A DNA stretch of 64,000 bases from Vibrio sp. AND4 (lineage in GTDB: Bacteria; Pseudomonadota; Gammaproteobacteria; Enterobacterales; Vibrionaceae): positions 329,514 to 393,513 of the forward strand of contig NZ_ABGR01000003.1 of assembly GCF_000171815.1 (NCBI RefSeq), read 5' to 3'. Under the pieces are notes generated by a model, which did no database searches, was not told the origin of the DNA, and worked only from the letters and a program-made list of their open reading frames with translations. The position numbers were made by a program, and so were the translations under genes. Below, piece by piece: positions 27,390-35,765 of the stretch (positions are counted from its first letter, which is position 1; each line of letters opens with the position of its first letter).

Positions 27390-27776
27390 TTAACGTGAAC
27401 AAGAACGGCTATTGCAACGTGAAATGCCCGTTAGCCAATAGGATATGCGATATCGATTCTTGGCGAATTTAAGATAAAGCCAGTCGGCAAGAGGTTTGAC
27501 TATGCGCCAACGCAGCGGAGCGTATAGCCAACCGCGGCCGACCAGTTGCCACGCTCGATGAGTAACATCTAGCCCGAGCAGGACTTCACCTCTCTCGTTT
27601 AGGGCATGCAAAATTGTATTGGCTTGCTCTGCATCTATCTGTGGGTAACCAGAAAATGTGTCGCTGTAGATGTCGATGGTTTTGATTTGCTGTTTCGTAT
27701 CACGCAACTTTAGTGCTTGCATCTCTTTCGCGCACAAAGGGCAGGTGCCATCGTAAAACACGGTGAGTTTGGTCAT
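27390..27776 (-). CDS. DCC-family (DUF393) thiol-disulfide oxidoreductase-like protein
   Basis: A 128-aa protein with the family signature YDGTCPLCAKEM at residues 8-19 (CxxC at 12 and 15) and the downstream GRGWLYAPLRWRIVKPLADWLY segment. Family members have a thioredoxin-like core and unknown substrates. It is a lone gene. Confidence 0.85.
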   Translation of the reverse strand: MTKLTVFYDGTCPLCAKEMQALKLRDTKQQIKTIDIYSDTFSGYPQIDAEQANTILHALNERGEVLLGLDVTHRAWQLVGRGWLYAPLRWRIVKPLADWLYLKFAKNRYRISYWLTGISRCNSRSCSR

Positions 27777-28502
27777 GTTTAGTTCCGCTGTCTGCTTTTT
27801 TACTCTCTTACGCGATCATTTTTCCTTTAGTTCATCACTTTGCAGGTTATGCCGCCAAATATTATGGATCAAGCCAAACTTGAGGTGCTCCGCATTTTTA
27901 TTTATTGTGGTTATGTTGAGTGATGTATACATTTGTTGTAAGTATAAAAGTGGCGAATGGCATTGAAATGAGGAGAATTTTCAGCGATATGTTATAATCT
28001 TGCTTCGTTGTAACGAAAACTCCTGTTGCAAGCTTGAGAATCTTCCGGGATTCAGCTCATTGCAAACATAATGAATCAGAGCTTTTGAGCTAGGATTGGA
28101 GTGAGAGCGCCAGTTCGGTGTTCTATTCGTTATAATGGAAAGGAGCTTTGTTCGATAGTGATGTACACTTTCTGTGTAAGTAATGGAGCCCGACAGTGGT
28201 CCAGAAAGTGTTATCTGATAAATACTCACAAAACGATATCCAGTTCCTGCTGGCATTCATTTATGTCTGCTTATGTAGAGGATAAGAGGGAGCTTAATCG
28301 GCTCTTTTTACATTTTAGGGCTTGCGAATGGCGCGTAAATTAGAACATCGCTTGACGACCGCCCCTCAAACTAGCCTAGGGCGCATTTTATACAACCTTT
28401 TGAGTATTTTTGAAAAATATAGTGAGATAATTTGCTATTGAGCGAAGGTTAAACTAACACTCATCATTACGGAGGATGAAGAGTATAATAATAAGAGGCG
28501 AT
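27777..28502. other. long leader/spacer upstream of gltS
   Basis: This 726-nt gap has no supported protein gene (frames here lack ribosome sites). TATAAT-like boxes at about 27990 and 28128 and a 10-bp perfect inverted repeat (28165-28174 with 28202-28211, ACACTTTCTG/CAGAAAGTGT) suggest a structured untranslated RNA or an sRNA. A weak GAGC/GCTC hairpin with TTTTT ends near 28313. Confidence 0.4.
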
Positions 28503-29738
28503 ATGAATCATTTAATATCTGTAGGTGCACTGGAGTCTTTTTTGGTCGCGATCAGTGTGCTTTTCCTGGGGCATTTCATAAATGCTAAGTTGCCGATCTT
28601 AAAGAAATTCAACATACCTGAGCCGATTGTAGGAGGCCTAATCGTCGCCTGCATCATCACTGCTCTTCATTTTAACGGCGTCGATTTACAGTTCGATTTA
28701 CCGTTGCAAAACACATTCATGCTGATGTTTTTCGCTACCGTTGGTTTGGCTGCAAACTATACACAGTTAATGAAAGGTGGGGCGAAGGTTTTCATCTTCT
28801 TAGCTGTCGCGTCGTTCTACATTATTATTCAAAATGGTATCGGTGTTTCAATGGCGGCAGCATTGGGATTGGATCCACTGATGGGGCTTATTGCAGGTTC
28901 AATTACTCTGTCAGGCGGTCACGGTACAGGCGCAGCGTGGTCACAAACTTTCCAAGACGTTTACGGTTTAAACAACGTGTTGGAAATCGCGATGGCATCA
29001 GCGACATTCGGTTTGATCATCGGTGGTATTATCGGTAGTCCGGTTGCGCAGCGTCTGGTCGAAAAGAACAACATCGAATCTGAGTATGGTCCTGGCGGAC
29101 GAGATGCGAAAACCCATGAGAAATTCCCAGAGTTGGTCACGTACAACGAGTACGAAGAGGATAAAGTGACCGCAAAAAAAGTGGTAGAGAAACTCTTTTT
29201 CTTGTTGATCTGTGTGACAGGAGCTAAGTACGTAGAACAATGGGTGAGCACGTTAGACATCCAATGGCTTATGATTCCTGATTTCGTTTACGCGTTATTC
29301 ATCGGTGTGATCATTACTAACTTCTTGGAAGTCACCAAAGTTCGTAAGCTGGATACAGAAACGGTCGATATGTTGGGCACGGTATCACTCTCTCTATTCC
29401 TGGCAATGGCATTGATGAGTTTGAAACTTTGGAATATCTTCGACTTGGCGATCCCATTTTTGGTCATTCTAGGCGTGCAGTCGGTGGTGCTCGCTATTTT
29501 CACTTATTATGTTACGTTCAAGGTTATGGGCAGTAACTATGATGCTGCGGTTATCTCTGGTGGCCATTGTGGTTTCGGTTTGGGTGCAACCCCAACCGCG
29601 GTGATGAACATGGGGTCAATCGTTAACCGTTTTGGCCCATCGCCACAAGCATTCATGGTTGTACCGATCGTTGGTGCGTTCTTCATCGACATCGTGAACT
29701 TAATCATTCTACAAGGCTACATTTCGTTCCTTGGATAG
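28503..29738 (+). CDS. gltS: sodium/glutamate symporter GltS
   Basis: GltS imports glutamate with sodium ions. The start at 28503 (MNHLISVGAL) has AGAGG upstream; an ATG at 28476 directly abuts its GGAGG and is unlikely. The product is 411 aa with about ten membrane segments in two inverted halves. Family motifs are ITLSGGHGTGAAWSQTF in the first half and VISGGHCGFGLGATPTAVMNM in the second, the paired re-entrant loops of the ESS family. A strong terminator follows at 29760. Confidence 0.95.
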   Translation: MNHLISVGALESFLVAISVLFLGHFINAKLPILKKFNIPEPIVGGLIVACIITALHFNGVDLQFDLPLQNTFMLMFFATVGLAANYTQLMKGGAKVFIFLAVASFYIIIQNGIGVSMAAALGLDPLMGLIAGSITLSGGHGTGAAWSQTFQDVYGLNNVLEIAMASATFGLIIGGIIGSPVAQRLVEKNNIESEYGPGGRDAKTHEKFPELVTYNEYEEDKVTAKKVVEKLFFLLICVTGAKYVEQWVSTLDIQWLMIPDFVYALFIGVIITNFLEVTKVRKLDTETVDMLGTVSLSLFLAMALMSLKLWNIFDLAIPFLVILGVQSVVLAIFTYYVTFKVMGSNYDAAVISGGHCGFGLGATPTAVMNMGSIVNRFGPSPQAFMVVPIVGAFFIDIVNLIILQGYISFLG

Positions 29739-29759
29739 ATTGGTAAAAATGACTTATGG

Positions 29760-29788
29760 AGGCCACAGTTTATCTGTGGCCTTTTTTG
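29760..29788 (+). terminator. intrinsic terminator of gltS
   Basis: A 9-bp stem (AGGCCACAG / CTGTGGCCT) with loop TTTAT and seven T. Confidence 0.92.
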
Positions 29789-29863
29789 TATTTATTGATG
29801 AATCGATCGGATTGAAAAATATTTATATATTAAAGCATTGAATAATAAAGAAATACACCACCT

Positions 29864-29879
29864 TACCTACCAGTAGGTA
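29864..29879. promoter_or_regulatory. TetR-type operator A
   Basis: TACCTACCAGTAGGTA is a near-perfect 16-bp palindrome. It is nested in a further inverted repeat (ACCACCTTA at 29857 pairing with TAAGGTGGT ending at 29890). A TTGACG box starts at 29890 and TAGAGT at 29913 (17-bp spacing), so the operator sits next to a promoter. Confidence 0.75.
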
Positions 29880-29932
29880 GATAAGGTGGTTGACGTAAAA
29901 ATAATATGACCTTAGAGTAACAATCACTGATG

Positions 29933-29963
29933 AGGAGCTGGGTTCCAACCCCCTCCTTTTTTT
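29933..29963 (+). terminator. terminator or attenuator between operators A and B
   Basis: A hairpin built from AGGAG/CTCCT and GGGTT/AACCC with a small internal loop, followed by seven T. It lies just after the promoter at 29890-29918 and before the SDR gene, so it can act as an attenuator or end a very short RNA. Confidence 0.6.
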
Positions 29964-29977
29964 ATGAAAATATAACC

Positions 29978-29993
29978 TACCAACCAATAGGTA
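29978..29993. promoter_or_regulatory. TetR-type operator B
   Basis: TACCAACCAATAGGTA, 14 of 16 matches to operator A, 22 bp before the SDR start codon. Confidence 0.65.
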
Positions 29994-30015
29994 GATTAAT
30001 TAAAGGAAACATATT

Positions 30016-30786
30016 ATGTTCAACACATCTTCAATTGCACTTATCGTAGGCGGTTCATCAGGTATGGGTAAAGCAACAGCAGAACGACTTCTGCAAGCGG
30101 GTGTGCCTGTCATGATTCTCTCTCATGATAAAAATAACCTCGCCCAAGCAAAGTTGGACTTAGAGGCTGTGACCCAAGGTCAGGTAGAAACGGCTCAAGT
30201 GGATTTATATGACCCAAGCGCAGTTAAGGGGTTTATCGAACAGTTAAATGCTGAAAAACGTCATATTGGTTACTTAGTGAATGCTGCGGGATTCTTTAAG
30301 CCAGTTGATTTCCTTGACCATTCAGAGCGTGATTACGACCTTCAACTAGACATGAACCGCGCGTTTTTCTTCATCACTCAGGCCGTGGCGAAAAACATGA
30401 AAGAACACGGTGGCGGTGCGATAGTCAATATCGGCTCTATGTGGGCTCACCAAGCAATTAAAGCAACGCCATCATCAGCGTACTCAATGCAAAAAGCGGG
30501 TCTTCATGCTCTGACGAAAAACCTAGCAATCGAACTTGGTGATCACGGCGTACGCGTAAATGCTGTAGCACCAGCTGTTGTGATGTCGACGATTTACAAG
30601 TCATTTATCGCGGAAGAGGAAATCGAATCAGCACTACAAGGCTTCAATGACTTCCACCCAATCGGTCGTATCGGTTCAACAGAAGATGTGGCTGACGCGA
30701 TTGAGTACTTGCTATCAGACAAATCATCTTGGGTCACTGGTACCGTGCTTGACGTCGACGGCGGCGTAATGGCAGGCCGTAACTAA
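30016..30786 (+). CDS. SDR-family oxidoreductase
   Basis: A classical short-chain dehydrogenase/reductase of 256 aa. The nucleotide-binding motif is GGSSGMG (residues 12-18), with NAAG at 89-92. Catalytic Ser141, Tyr156 and Lys160 lie in YSMQK. The closing [13 protein letters not shown] is typical. The residue after the second strand is not acidic (SHDKN), which allows NADPH. The substrate is unknown. Operators A and B upstream link it to the TetR gene at 32839 and so to the amine oxidase and the TPR gene. Confidence 0.9.
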   Translation: MFNTSSIALIVGGSSGMGKATAERLLQAGVPVMILSHDKNNLAQAKLDLEAVTQGQVETAQVDLYDPSAVKGFIEQLNAEKRHIGYLVNAAGFFKPVDFLDHSERDYDLQLDMNRAFFFITQAVAKNMKEHGGGAIVNIGSMWAHQAIKATPSSAYSMQKAGLHALTKNLAIELGDHGVRVNAVAPAVVMSTIYKSFIAEEEIESALQGFNDFHPIGRIGSTEDVADAIEYLLSDKSSWVTGTVLDVDGGVMAGRN

Positions 30787-30863
30787 AACATCACAAAGGA
30801 GGCTCCAATATGTTGCATAACTGAAACATTCATCAAAAATCACGCCCACTTTTTCACTGCTTG

Positions 30864-30894
30864 GAGCCTATAATTCGATATGGGCTCTTTTTTA
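30864..30894 (+). terminator. intrinsic terminator of the SDR gene
   Basis: A 9-bp stem (GAGCCTATA / TATGGGCTC, one T-G pair) followed by six T. Confidence 0.8.
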
Positions 30895-30924
30895 TTGAGC
30901 GCTACCGAGTGCAAATCATTGTGC

Positions 30925-31443
30925 TCACACACAGTCTTTGACCTTTAATCGATTCTTGTTATCTCGGTTGGTAATCACCTGTTGATGGTCGTCAATCGTG
31001 CCAAGGTTTTTCGCTAGGCGATCATACAAGACAACATTGACCGTTGCCGCCAAGTTCATGCAACCATTAGTAGGGATATACACCACGTGGTCCGCTTTAT
31101 CGACAACCTCTTGCGGCAGTGAACCATCTTCTGGGCCAAAGATATACACTGCGTTTTCTGGGTGGGTAAAAAGGGGCAACGCCGTCGCACCGACGGCCAA
31201 TTCAACACACACGACTTTTACGTCTTGAGTAAGTTGAGCGGTGAGATCGTCCATTTCGACTAACTCGATACGTTCGTGCGTGTTCTTGGTATCGGTTCGC
31301 AGTTTTACTGCACGATTATAGCGAGCGCCGTTATAGCGAACTTGTGTTGCGTCATAACAACCTGCCGCGCGCATCACCGCGCCCACATTGGTTGGATCTT
31401 TTGGGTTATACAGTCCAAGAATGACCGTTGACTGTGCTGTCAT
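30925..31443 (-). CDS. SpoU/TrmH-family RNA methyltransferase
   Basis: A 172-aa protein of the SPOUT superfamily, which transfers methyl groups from S-adenosylmethionine to ribose or base of RNA. Motif 1 is PTNVGAVMRAAGCYD (residues 17-31). Motif 2 is YIFGPEDGSLP, and motif 3, which forms the knot, is IPTNGCMNLAATVNVVLYDR. It lacks an N-terminal RNA-binding extension. The RNA target is not known. No operator of the TetR set precedes it, so it is probably not part of that regulon although it lies inside the cluster. Confidence 0.88.
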   Translation of the reverse strand: MTAQSTVILGLYNPKDPTNVGAVMRAAGCYDATQVRYNGARYNRAVKLRTDTKNTHERIELVEMDDLTAQLTQDVKVVCVELAVGATALPLFTHPENAVYIFGPEDGSLPQEVVDKADHVVYIPTNGCMNLAATVNVVLYDRLAKNLGTIDDHQQVITNRDNKNRLKVKDCV

Positions 31444-31604
31444 TACTTTTGTTCTACTTAATTGTTGTCAAGATAAGAGCGTAATGCTCGTTGAACGTGT
31501 GATTATGGACTTAACGCAGCGGAAGTTCTAATACAATATGCGAGTAGAAGAGAAGTAGAGGTGAGGGAGCGGCTACCTCACCAAGATTGAATAATTAGAG
31601 CAAT

Positions 31605-32702
31605 TTAACGAGCCGAGAGTTGTTCTATCACACACTCTGCTGCTTCTAATGCGCCCTCAATAAACCCGCCAAACTCCTTTGCCGACTCTGTTCCCGCAAA
31701 GTACATGCCTTGGTGACTCAATTGCTCCAGTGAGGTGTAGAGCCCATAACGAGGATGATGAGTAGGCATGGTGTGATCTTTTTCGACCGCGGTATATGTC
31801 TCTTTTGACCAGTCCAGCAGTTTCACTTCCGTGACGTTATACGCCTCAGGACCAAAGAGTCTTGCTAGTTGCTCAACTGCCATGGTTTTCAATTCGGTAG
31901 CACCTAACTGGGTGCGAGCTTGAGCATCGTAACCGATAAAACCGAACAGGGCGGCATGGCCATTTTCAGTACTGGCATCATGAATTTCCACCAATGGACC
32001 AACTTGACTGCTTGCATGACCGGACAGTCCGTTTTCACGCCAAAAAGGTTGGTCATAAATGGCGAAGAATTTCGCGTGAGCGGCCATCCATGTCGGCGTT
32101 TTTTCCAGCGAATGTAGTGCCTTTGATGGAAGGGCTGGCGTAAAGCGGATGTTATTAGCAATCAAGCGGTGAGGGAGTGCAAAGATGATGTTTTCACTCT
32201 CCAGGGACAGGAGCTCTGCCTGGTGGACAACATCGACGGTATATCCTCGACCTTCAGTATGAGTCACCGCCTTCACTTGATGTTCATATTTGATGTTTTC
32301 CGAGTTGAGCAACTTCACCACTCCCGCCACTAATTGCGCCATGCCACCCGATACCCTCATGGACTGAGGAGAAGAGAAGAATTGACTCGAAACTTGACGA
32401 ATACCGGCATGCCCGGCTTGTTCGATAAGCATATCGCCCGTTTCGTATTGTTCCACTATCGGTAGTGACAGGTTGTCGACAAGTCTCATAACTCTTTGAT
32501 TCATGCTAGGCCAAAACCAAGATGGGCCGAGATCAAATTGGTCACTTTGACTGTTTGCCGCTAAACTCGCGGAGGAAAGAATTCGCCCGCCGAGTCTGCT
32601 TCTCGCTTCAAGTAGCAAGTAGTTATGTCCTGTTTTCTCTAGGTAAGCTGCAGTGTAGAGACCGCTCAAGCCGCCTCCGACAATAATAAAATCGTATTTC
32701 AT
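31605..32702 (-). CDS. flavin-containing amine oxidase
   Basis: A 365-aa FAD enzyme of the monoamine oxidase family. The dinucleotide-binding fold is DFIIVGGGLSGLYTAAYLE (residues 4-22) and the FAD-stabilising motif is LLLEARSRLGGRI. The C-terminal flavin motif is MYFAGTESAKEFGGFIEGALEAAE. It is about 70-100 aa shorter than typical monoamine oxidases, without a membrane tail, so it is probably cytoplasmic. The amine substrate cannot be told. Operator C (32724-32739) precedes its start and places it under the TetR protein. Confidence 0.88.
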   Translation of the reverse strand: MKYDFIIVGGGLSGLYTAAYLEKTGHNYLLLEARSRLGGRILSSASLAANSQSDQFDLGPSWFWPSMNQRVMRLVDNLSLPIVEQYETGDMLIEQAGHAGIRQVSSQFFSSPQSMRVSGGMAQLVAGVVKLLNSENIKYEHQVKAVTHTEGRGYTVDVVHQAELLSLESENIIFALPHRLIANNIRFTPALPSKALHSLEKTPTWMAAHAKFFAIYDQPFWRENGLSGHASSQVGPLVEIHDASTENGHAALFGFIGYDAQARTQLGATELKTMAVEQLARLFGPEAYNVTEVKLLDWSKETYTAVEKDHTMPTHHPRYGLYTSLEQLSHQGMYFAGTESAKEFGGFIEGALEAAECVIEQLSAR

Positions 32703-32723
32703 GATTTGCCTTTAATGTTTAAT

Positions 32724-32739
32724 TATCTACTGGTAGGTA
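32724..32739. promoter_or_regulatory. TetR-type operator C
   Basis: TATCTACTGGTAGGTA, 13 of 16 matches to operator A, 22 bp upstream of the amine oxidase start. Confidence 0.65.
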
Positions 32740-32767
32740 GATTAAATCTTTTTTGAAGATGAGACAA

Positions 32768-32783
32768 TACCTATCAGTAGGTA
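32768..32783. promoter_or_regulatory. TetR-type operator D
   Basis: TACCTATCAGTAGGTA, 15 of 16 matches to operator A. It lies between the amine oxidase and tetR, 55 bp before the tetR start, and probably gives autoregulation. Confidence 0.7.
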
Positions 32784-32838
32784 GACAGCTACCCAAGAGC
32801 GTGTTATCTTCTGCAAAAATGTTGAAGGTGGAAGCCAC

Positions 32839-33408
32839 ATGAGAGAACTTAGCCCGACGGCTGCAAAGATTGCTGACCTTGCTGAAAGCTACATCCAAAG
32901 CCGAGGCTTTAATGGTTTTAGCTTTCGTGATATCCAAAATGAGCTGGGTATTAAGACCGCGAGCATTCACTACCATTTCAAAACCAAGCAGGATTTGGCC
33001 GAAACGGTGTTTGAGCGTTATCTTGCCAACTATGAATTGGTACTCATTCAAATCGACAGTCAATCGAGCAATGCTGAGGAAAAAGTCGCAGCACTGGCTG
33101 ACCTATTTATAGGAGTACGTGAGCAAGATAAGCTGTGTTTGTGTGGTATGTATGCCTCTGACTTTTACTCTCTGGCCGATGGTTTAGAAGGGTTGTTGTC
33201 GCGCTTTGTGCAAACGAATGAACAATGGTTACAAAAAATCATCGATCAAGGCGTGGACAGCGGAGAATTTGATTTGCCAATGGACTCATCACAAGCTGCG
33301 AGGCTGATTTTTGTGGCACTGGAAGGCAGTATGCTGCTTTCTCAGTTCAAAGATGCGGATTATATTCGCAGCGTGAAGGCAAGTTGCCTCGCATTACTTA
33401 AGCGCTAA
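32839..33408 (+). CDS. TetR/AcrR-family regulator
   Basis: A 189-aa one-component repressor. The N-terminal helix-turn-helix is FSFRDIQNELGIKTASIHYHFKTKQDL (positions about 28-54, within the TetR signature). The C-terminal ligand domain is of the AcrR/YcdC type with CLCGMYASDFYSL. Five palindromes around TACCTACYRGTAGGTA surround it and three other genes, so I infer this protein binds them. The inducer is unknown. Confidence 0.9.
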   Translation: MRELSPTAAKIADLAESYIQSRGFNGFSFRDIQNELGIKTASIHYHFKTKQDLAETVFERYLANYELVLIQIDSQSSNAEEKVAALADLFIGVREQDKLCLCGMYASDFYSLADGLEGLLSRFVQTNEQWLQKIIDQGVDSGEFDLPMDSSQAARLIFVALEGSMLLSQFKDADYIRSVKASCLALLKR

Positions 33409-33418
33409 TATTTCCATA

Positions 33419-33450
33419 ATACTGCCCGCGACAAGTGCGGGTAGTATTTT
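33419..33450 (+). terminator. intrinsic terminator of the tetR gene
   Basis: An 11-bp stem (ATACTGCCCGC / GCGGGTAGTAT, one G-T pair) followed by TTT. Confidence 0.75.
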
Positions 33451-33462
33451 AGATATAGTAAC

Positions 33463-33478
33463 TATCTATTAGTAGGTA
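33463..33478. promoter_or_regulatory. TetR-type operator E
   Basis: TATCTATTAGTAGGTA, 13 of 16 matches to operator A. It ends 4 bp before the ATG of the TPR gene and overlaps its ribosome site, so binding would block both transcription and ribosome access. Confidence 0.6.
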
Positions 33479-33482
33479 TTTA

Positions 33483-34844
33483 ATGATTGACGATATAAGA
33501 TCGCTAGAGATGAACGGCATCGATGCCGCAGGCGCAGATCAATTCGAACAGATCCTCGAAGACACATTGACTTTTCTTCCAAGTGCAATGAGCGATCTTG
33601 AACAACTGCTACAGCTCTATCCGGACTTTATGATGGGATGGATTTTTAAGGCGTACAGCCATGCGAGTGATGGGCGTCGTTCAACTTTACCCATCGTGGC
33701 TAAAATGGCTACGCAATTGGATAAGTTCGTACCATCGGCCAGCAAACGTGAAGCGCTGCACCTGCATGCGCTTAAGCAGTGGAGTCAGAATAATTTAAAG
33801 GCAGCTTTGGATACGTGGCAGCATATTTTGAGCCTTTGGCCTTTGGATATTATTGCGTATCGCCAATTTACCGGACAAGCATTTTGGTTTGGTCAAAAGC
33901 AGCGAGCACTGCACGTTTCTTTGCAAGTTTTACCCTACTGGGATGAGCAGGTGCCTGGGTATTGGATGTTTGCCGCCGCTCATGCCTTTGCACTCGAAGA
34001 GGCGGGGGAATATGAATTGGCCGAAGCATTTGCGCGCCAAACGTTAGGGTTGAACCATCAAGACCTAATCGCCAAGCATACGATGGCTCATATTTTTGAG
34101 ATGCAAGGCGAGGCGAAAGAGGGCATCGAGTTCTTGCAAGGTCATGCGAGTACATTTGCGAATCACAATGCCTTTCGAGGTCATCTTTGGTGGCACCTGG
34201 CGTTATTTCATCTTGAACAAGGAAACATTGAGCGCGCCTTGGCTTTGTTTGATCAGCACATCTATCCTGCAGAGTCATCGATATACCTTGATATTCAAAA
34301 CGCAGCTTCGTTGCTGGCTCGCTTGGAGTTTATGGGGGCTGATGTCGGAGAGCGTTGGCATCGATTGAGTGCCGGAGCACTAGAGATTTCGGCCGACAGC
34401 ACCATCATGTTTACCGAAATTCATAATGCCATGGTGTTAGCGAAAACCGATCATCATGACCAGTTAGATGCCAATATAGCGCAAATTATCAGTTCGCCAT
34501 TACAAACTCAGGAAGTGGAGTTTATGACCGGCAGCAAGTTGATGCAGGCCATCAAGGCGTACCACAGCTCGAACTACCGTCATTGCATTGAGTTGTTCGA
34601 TCAGGCGAGAGATGTGCACAGTAAGCTCGGAGGGAGTCACGCGCAGCAAGATGTGATTTTACAATACTTGCTTATGGCTCATGCACATTTGCAGCAATGG
34701 GAACATGTGGTGTGTTTGTTGAAAAATCGCTATATTGCAAGGGCACAAAAATTGCCCTCAGAGCAGATAAAGCAAAAGCTGGCTCAGTTCGATGAAGTGA
34801 AAAACATCGACGCTCTGCTGCCTAGCTTAGTCAAAGTGGTTTAG
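33483..34844 (+). CDS. TTC38-like tetratricopeptide repeat protein
   Basis: A 453-aa protein that resembles the TTC38 family, known from bacteria and animals. It has paired helices throughout. Matching stretches are DFMMGWIFKAYSHAS near residue 48, HTMAHIFEMQGEAKEGIEFL near 200, and GHLWWHLALFHLEQGNIERAL near 236. The family has no established reaction. Operator E suggests control by the nearby TetR protein, together with an SDR and an amine oxidase, which hints at a role in a small-molecule pathway. Confidence 0.85.
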   Translation: MIDDIRSLEMNGIDAAGADQFEQILEDTLTFLPSAMSDLEQLLQLYPDFMMGWIFKAYSHASDGRRSTLPIVAKMATQLDKFVPSASKREALHLHALKQWSQNNLKAALDTWQHILSLWPLDIIAYRQFTGQAFWFGQKQRALHVSLQVLPYWDEQVPGYWMFAAAHAFALEEAGEYELAEAFARQTLGLNHQDLIAKHTMAHIFEMQGEAKEGIEFLQGHASTFANHNAFRGHLWWHLALFHLEQGNIERALALFDQHIYPAESSIYLDIQNAASLLARLEFMGADVGERWHRLSAGALEISADSTIMFTEIHNAMVLAKTDHHDQLDANIAQIISSPLQTQEVEFMTGSKLMQAIKAYHSSNYRHCIELFDQARDVHSKLGGSHAQQDVILQYLLMAHAHLQQWEHVVCLLKNRYIARAQKLPSEQIKQKLAQFDEVKNIDALLPSLVKVV

Positions 34845-34889
34845 CGCAAATGCTGCCTGGGTGCGGCAATAAAATGGGGTCGGAAATAA

Positions 34890-34916
34890 AAAAGCGAGGA
34901 AAGTACCTCGCTTTTG
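34890..34916. terminator. bidirectional terminator between the TPR gene and the ABC operon
   Basis: A 10-bp stem (AAAAGCGAGG / CCTCGCTTTT) with a 6-nt loop, flanked by A and T runs; serves both convergent transcripts. Confidence 0.85.
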
Positions 34917-34934
34917 ATGGGTTTGTTTTGCTTG

Positions 34935-35765
34935 TTAGTTCACAGTACGGCTGAACTTGATGCTAGCCGTCCAAGCAAGCACACCGATGAAGGCGTAAAC
35001 CCCAACGTTCATCCAACCTGCATCTGGAATCGCGCTGAACGGATTCGGTGCAAGAACCGCGTGCAGTGGTAGATAGAAAATTGCTGAGAAGAACTCATCC
35101 AGACCATAGAAGTTGAACATTGCAATCGGCATCCAGCGCAGTGCGTAAATACCAATCAAGATCACCAACAGCGGTGAGTTTACTTTTTGTGAGATTGCCA
35201 TTGCAGTTAGTGCGAGCGGCAATAACAACACGCCAGCGACCACCATTCGAAGTAAGAACTCAATCCAGTTCAGCAGTACATAGCCTAACGATGCTTGGCG
35301 ATACAATAACGCCAGCTGGTGGTCCGTTGAAACATTCAACATCCACAGCATAAAGTCGGAAGCGAAAACCAATACCGAACACACTAATGGAATCACTAAT
35401 AAACCAAACGTCAGCTTTACTAGGTGGGTTTTCACGTCACTGACAGGCATGCTGCGCCAAAACATGATACTGCCCTCTGAGCGCTCTTTACGCAGCGTCC
35501 TCGGGAAGTATTGAGTGCCAAGCAGGATTGAAAGCAAGCCAATGCCACCGGTGATCAGCATGTTGACGTCATCGCCGAGCTCTTTGTGGATGTCACTGAC
35601 ATCGCCGCCCAAGCTCATTTGGAAGAACATATTGTGTTGCAGTGTCGAGCTACTCATCAAGCTGACGAACAGCAGCACACCACAGGCAAACATAAATAAT
35701 GGCACGCGCGTAACCAATGGGTTCTCTAGCCACTCTTTACGCAACATTGCGATGATTGATTTCAT
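34935..35765 (-). CDS. ABC exporter permease of a YtrA-type operon
   Basis: A 276-aa membrane protein with about six hydrophobic segments (for example at residues 20-40, 70-85 and 110-135), typical of ABC-2 exporter permeases. It starts by ATGA overlap with the ATPase gene at 35762-36622. In this family the pair is usually linked to envelope stress or antimicrobial-peptide sensing. The substrate is unknown. Confidence 0.85.
   Translation of the reverse strand: MKSIIAMLRKEWLENPLVTRVPLFMFACGVLLFVSLMSSSTLQHNMFFQMSLGGDVSDIHKELGDDVNMLITGGIGLLSILLGTQYFPRTLRKERSEGSIMFWRSMPVSDVKTHLVKLTFGLLVIPLVCSVLVFASDFMLWMLNVSTDHQLALLYRQASLGYVLLNWIEFLLRMVVAGVLLLPLALTAMAISQKVNSPLLVILIGIYALRWMPIAMFNFYGLDEFFSAIFYLPLHAVLAPNPFSAIPDAGWMNVGVYAFIGVLAWTASIKFSRTVN

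Noticed and set aside
27981..28256. 91-codon minus-strand frame upstream of gltS
   Set aside because: No ribosome site, unusual composition and an inverted repeat across it; better seen as part of an untranslated region.
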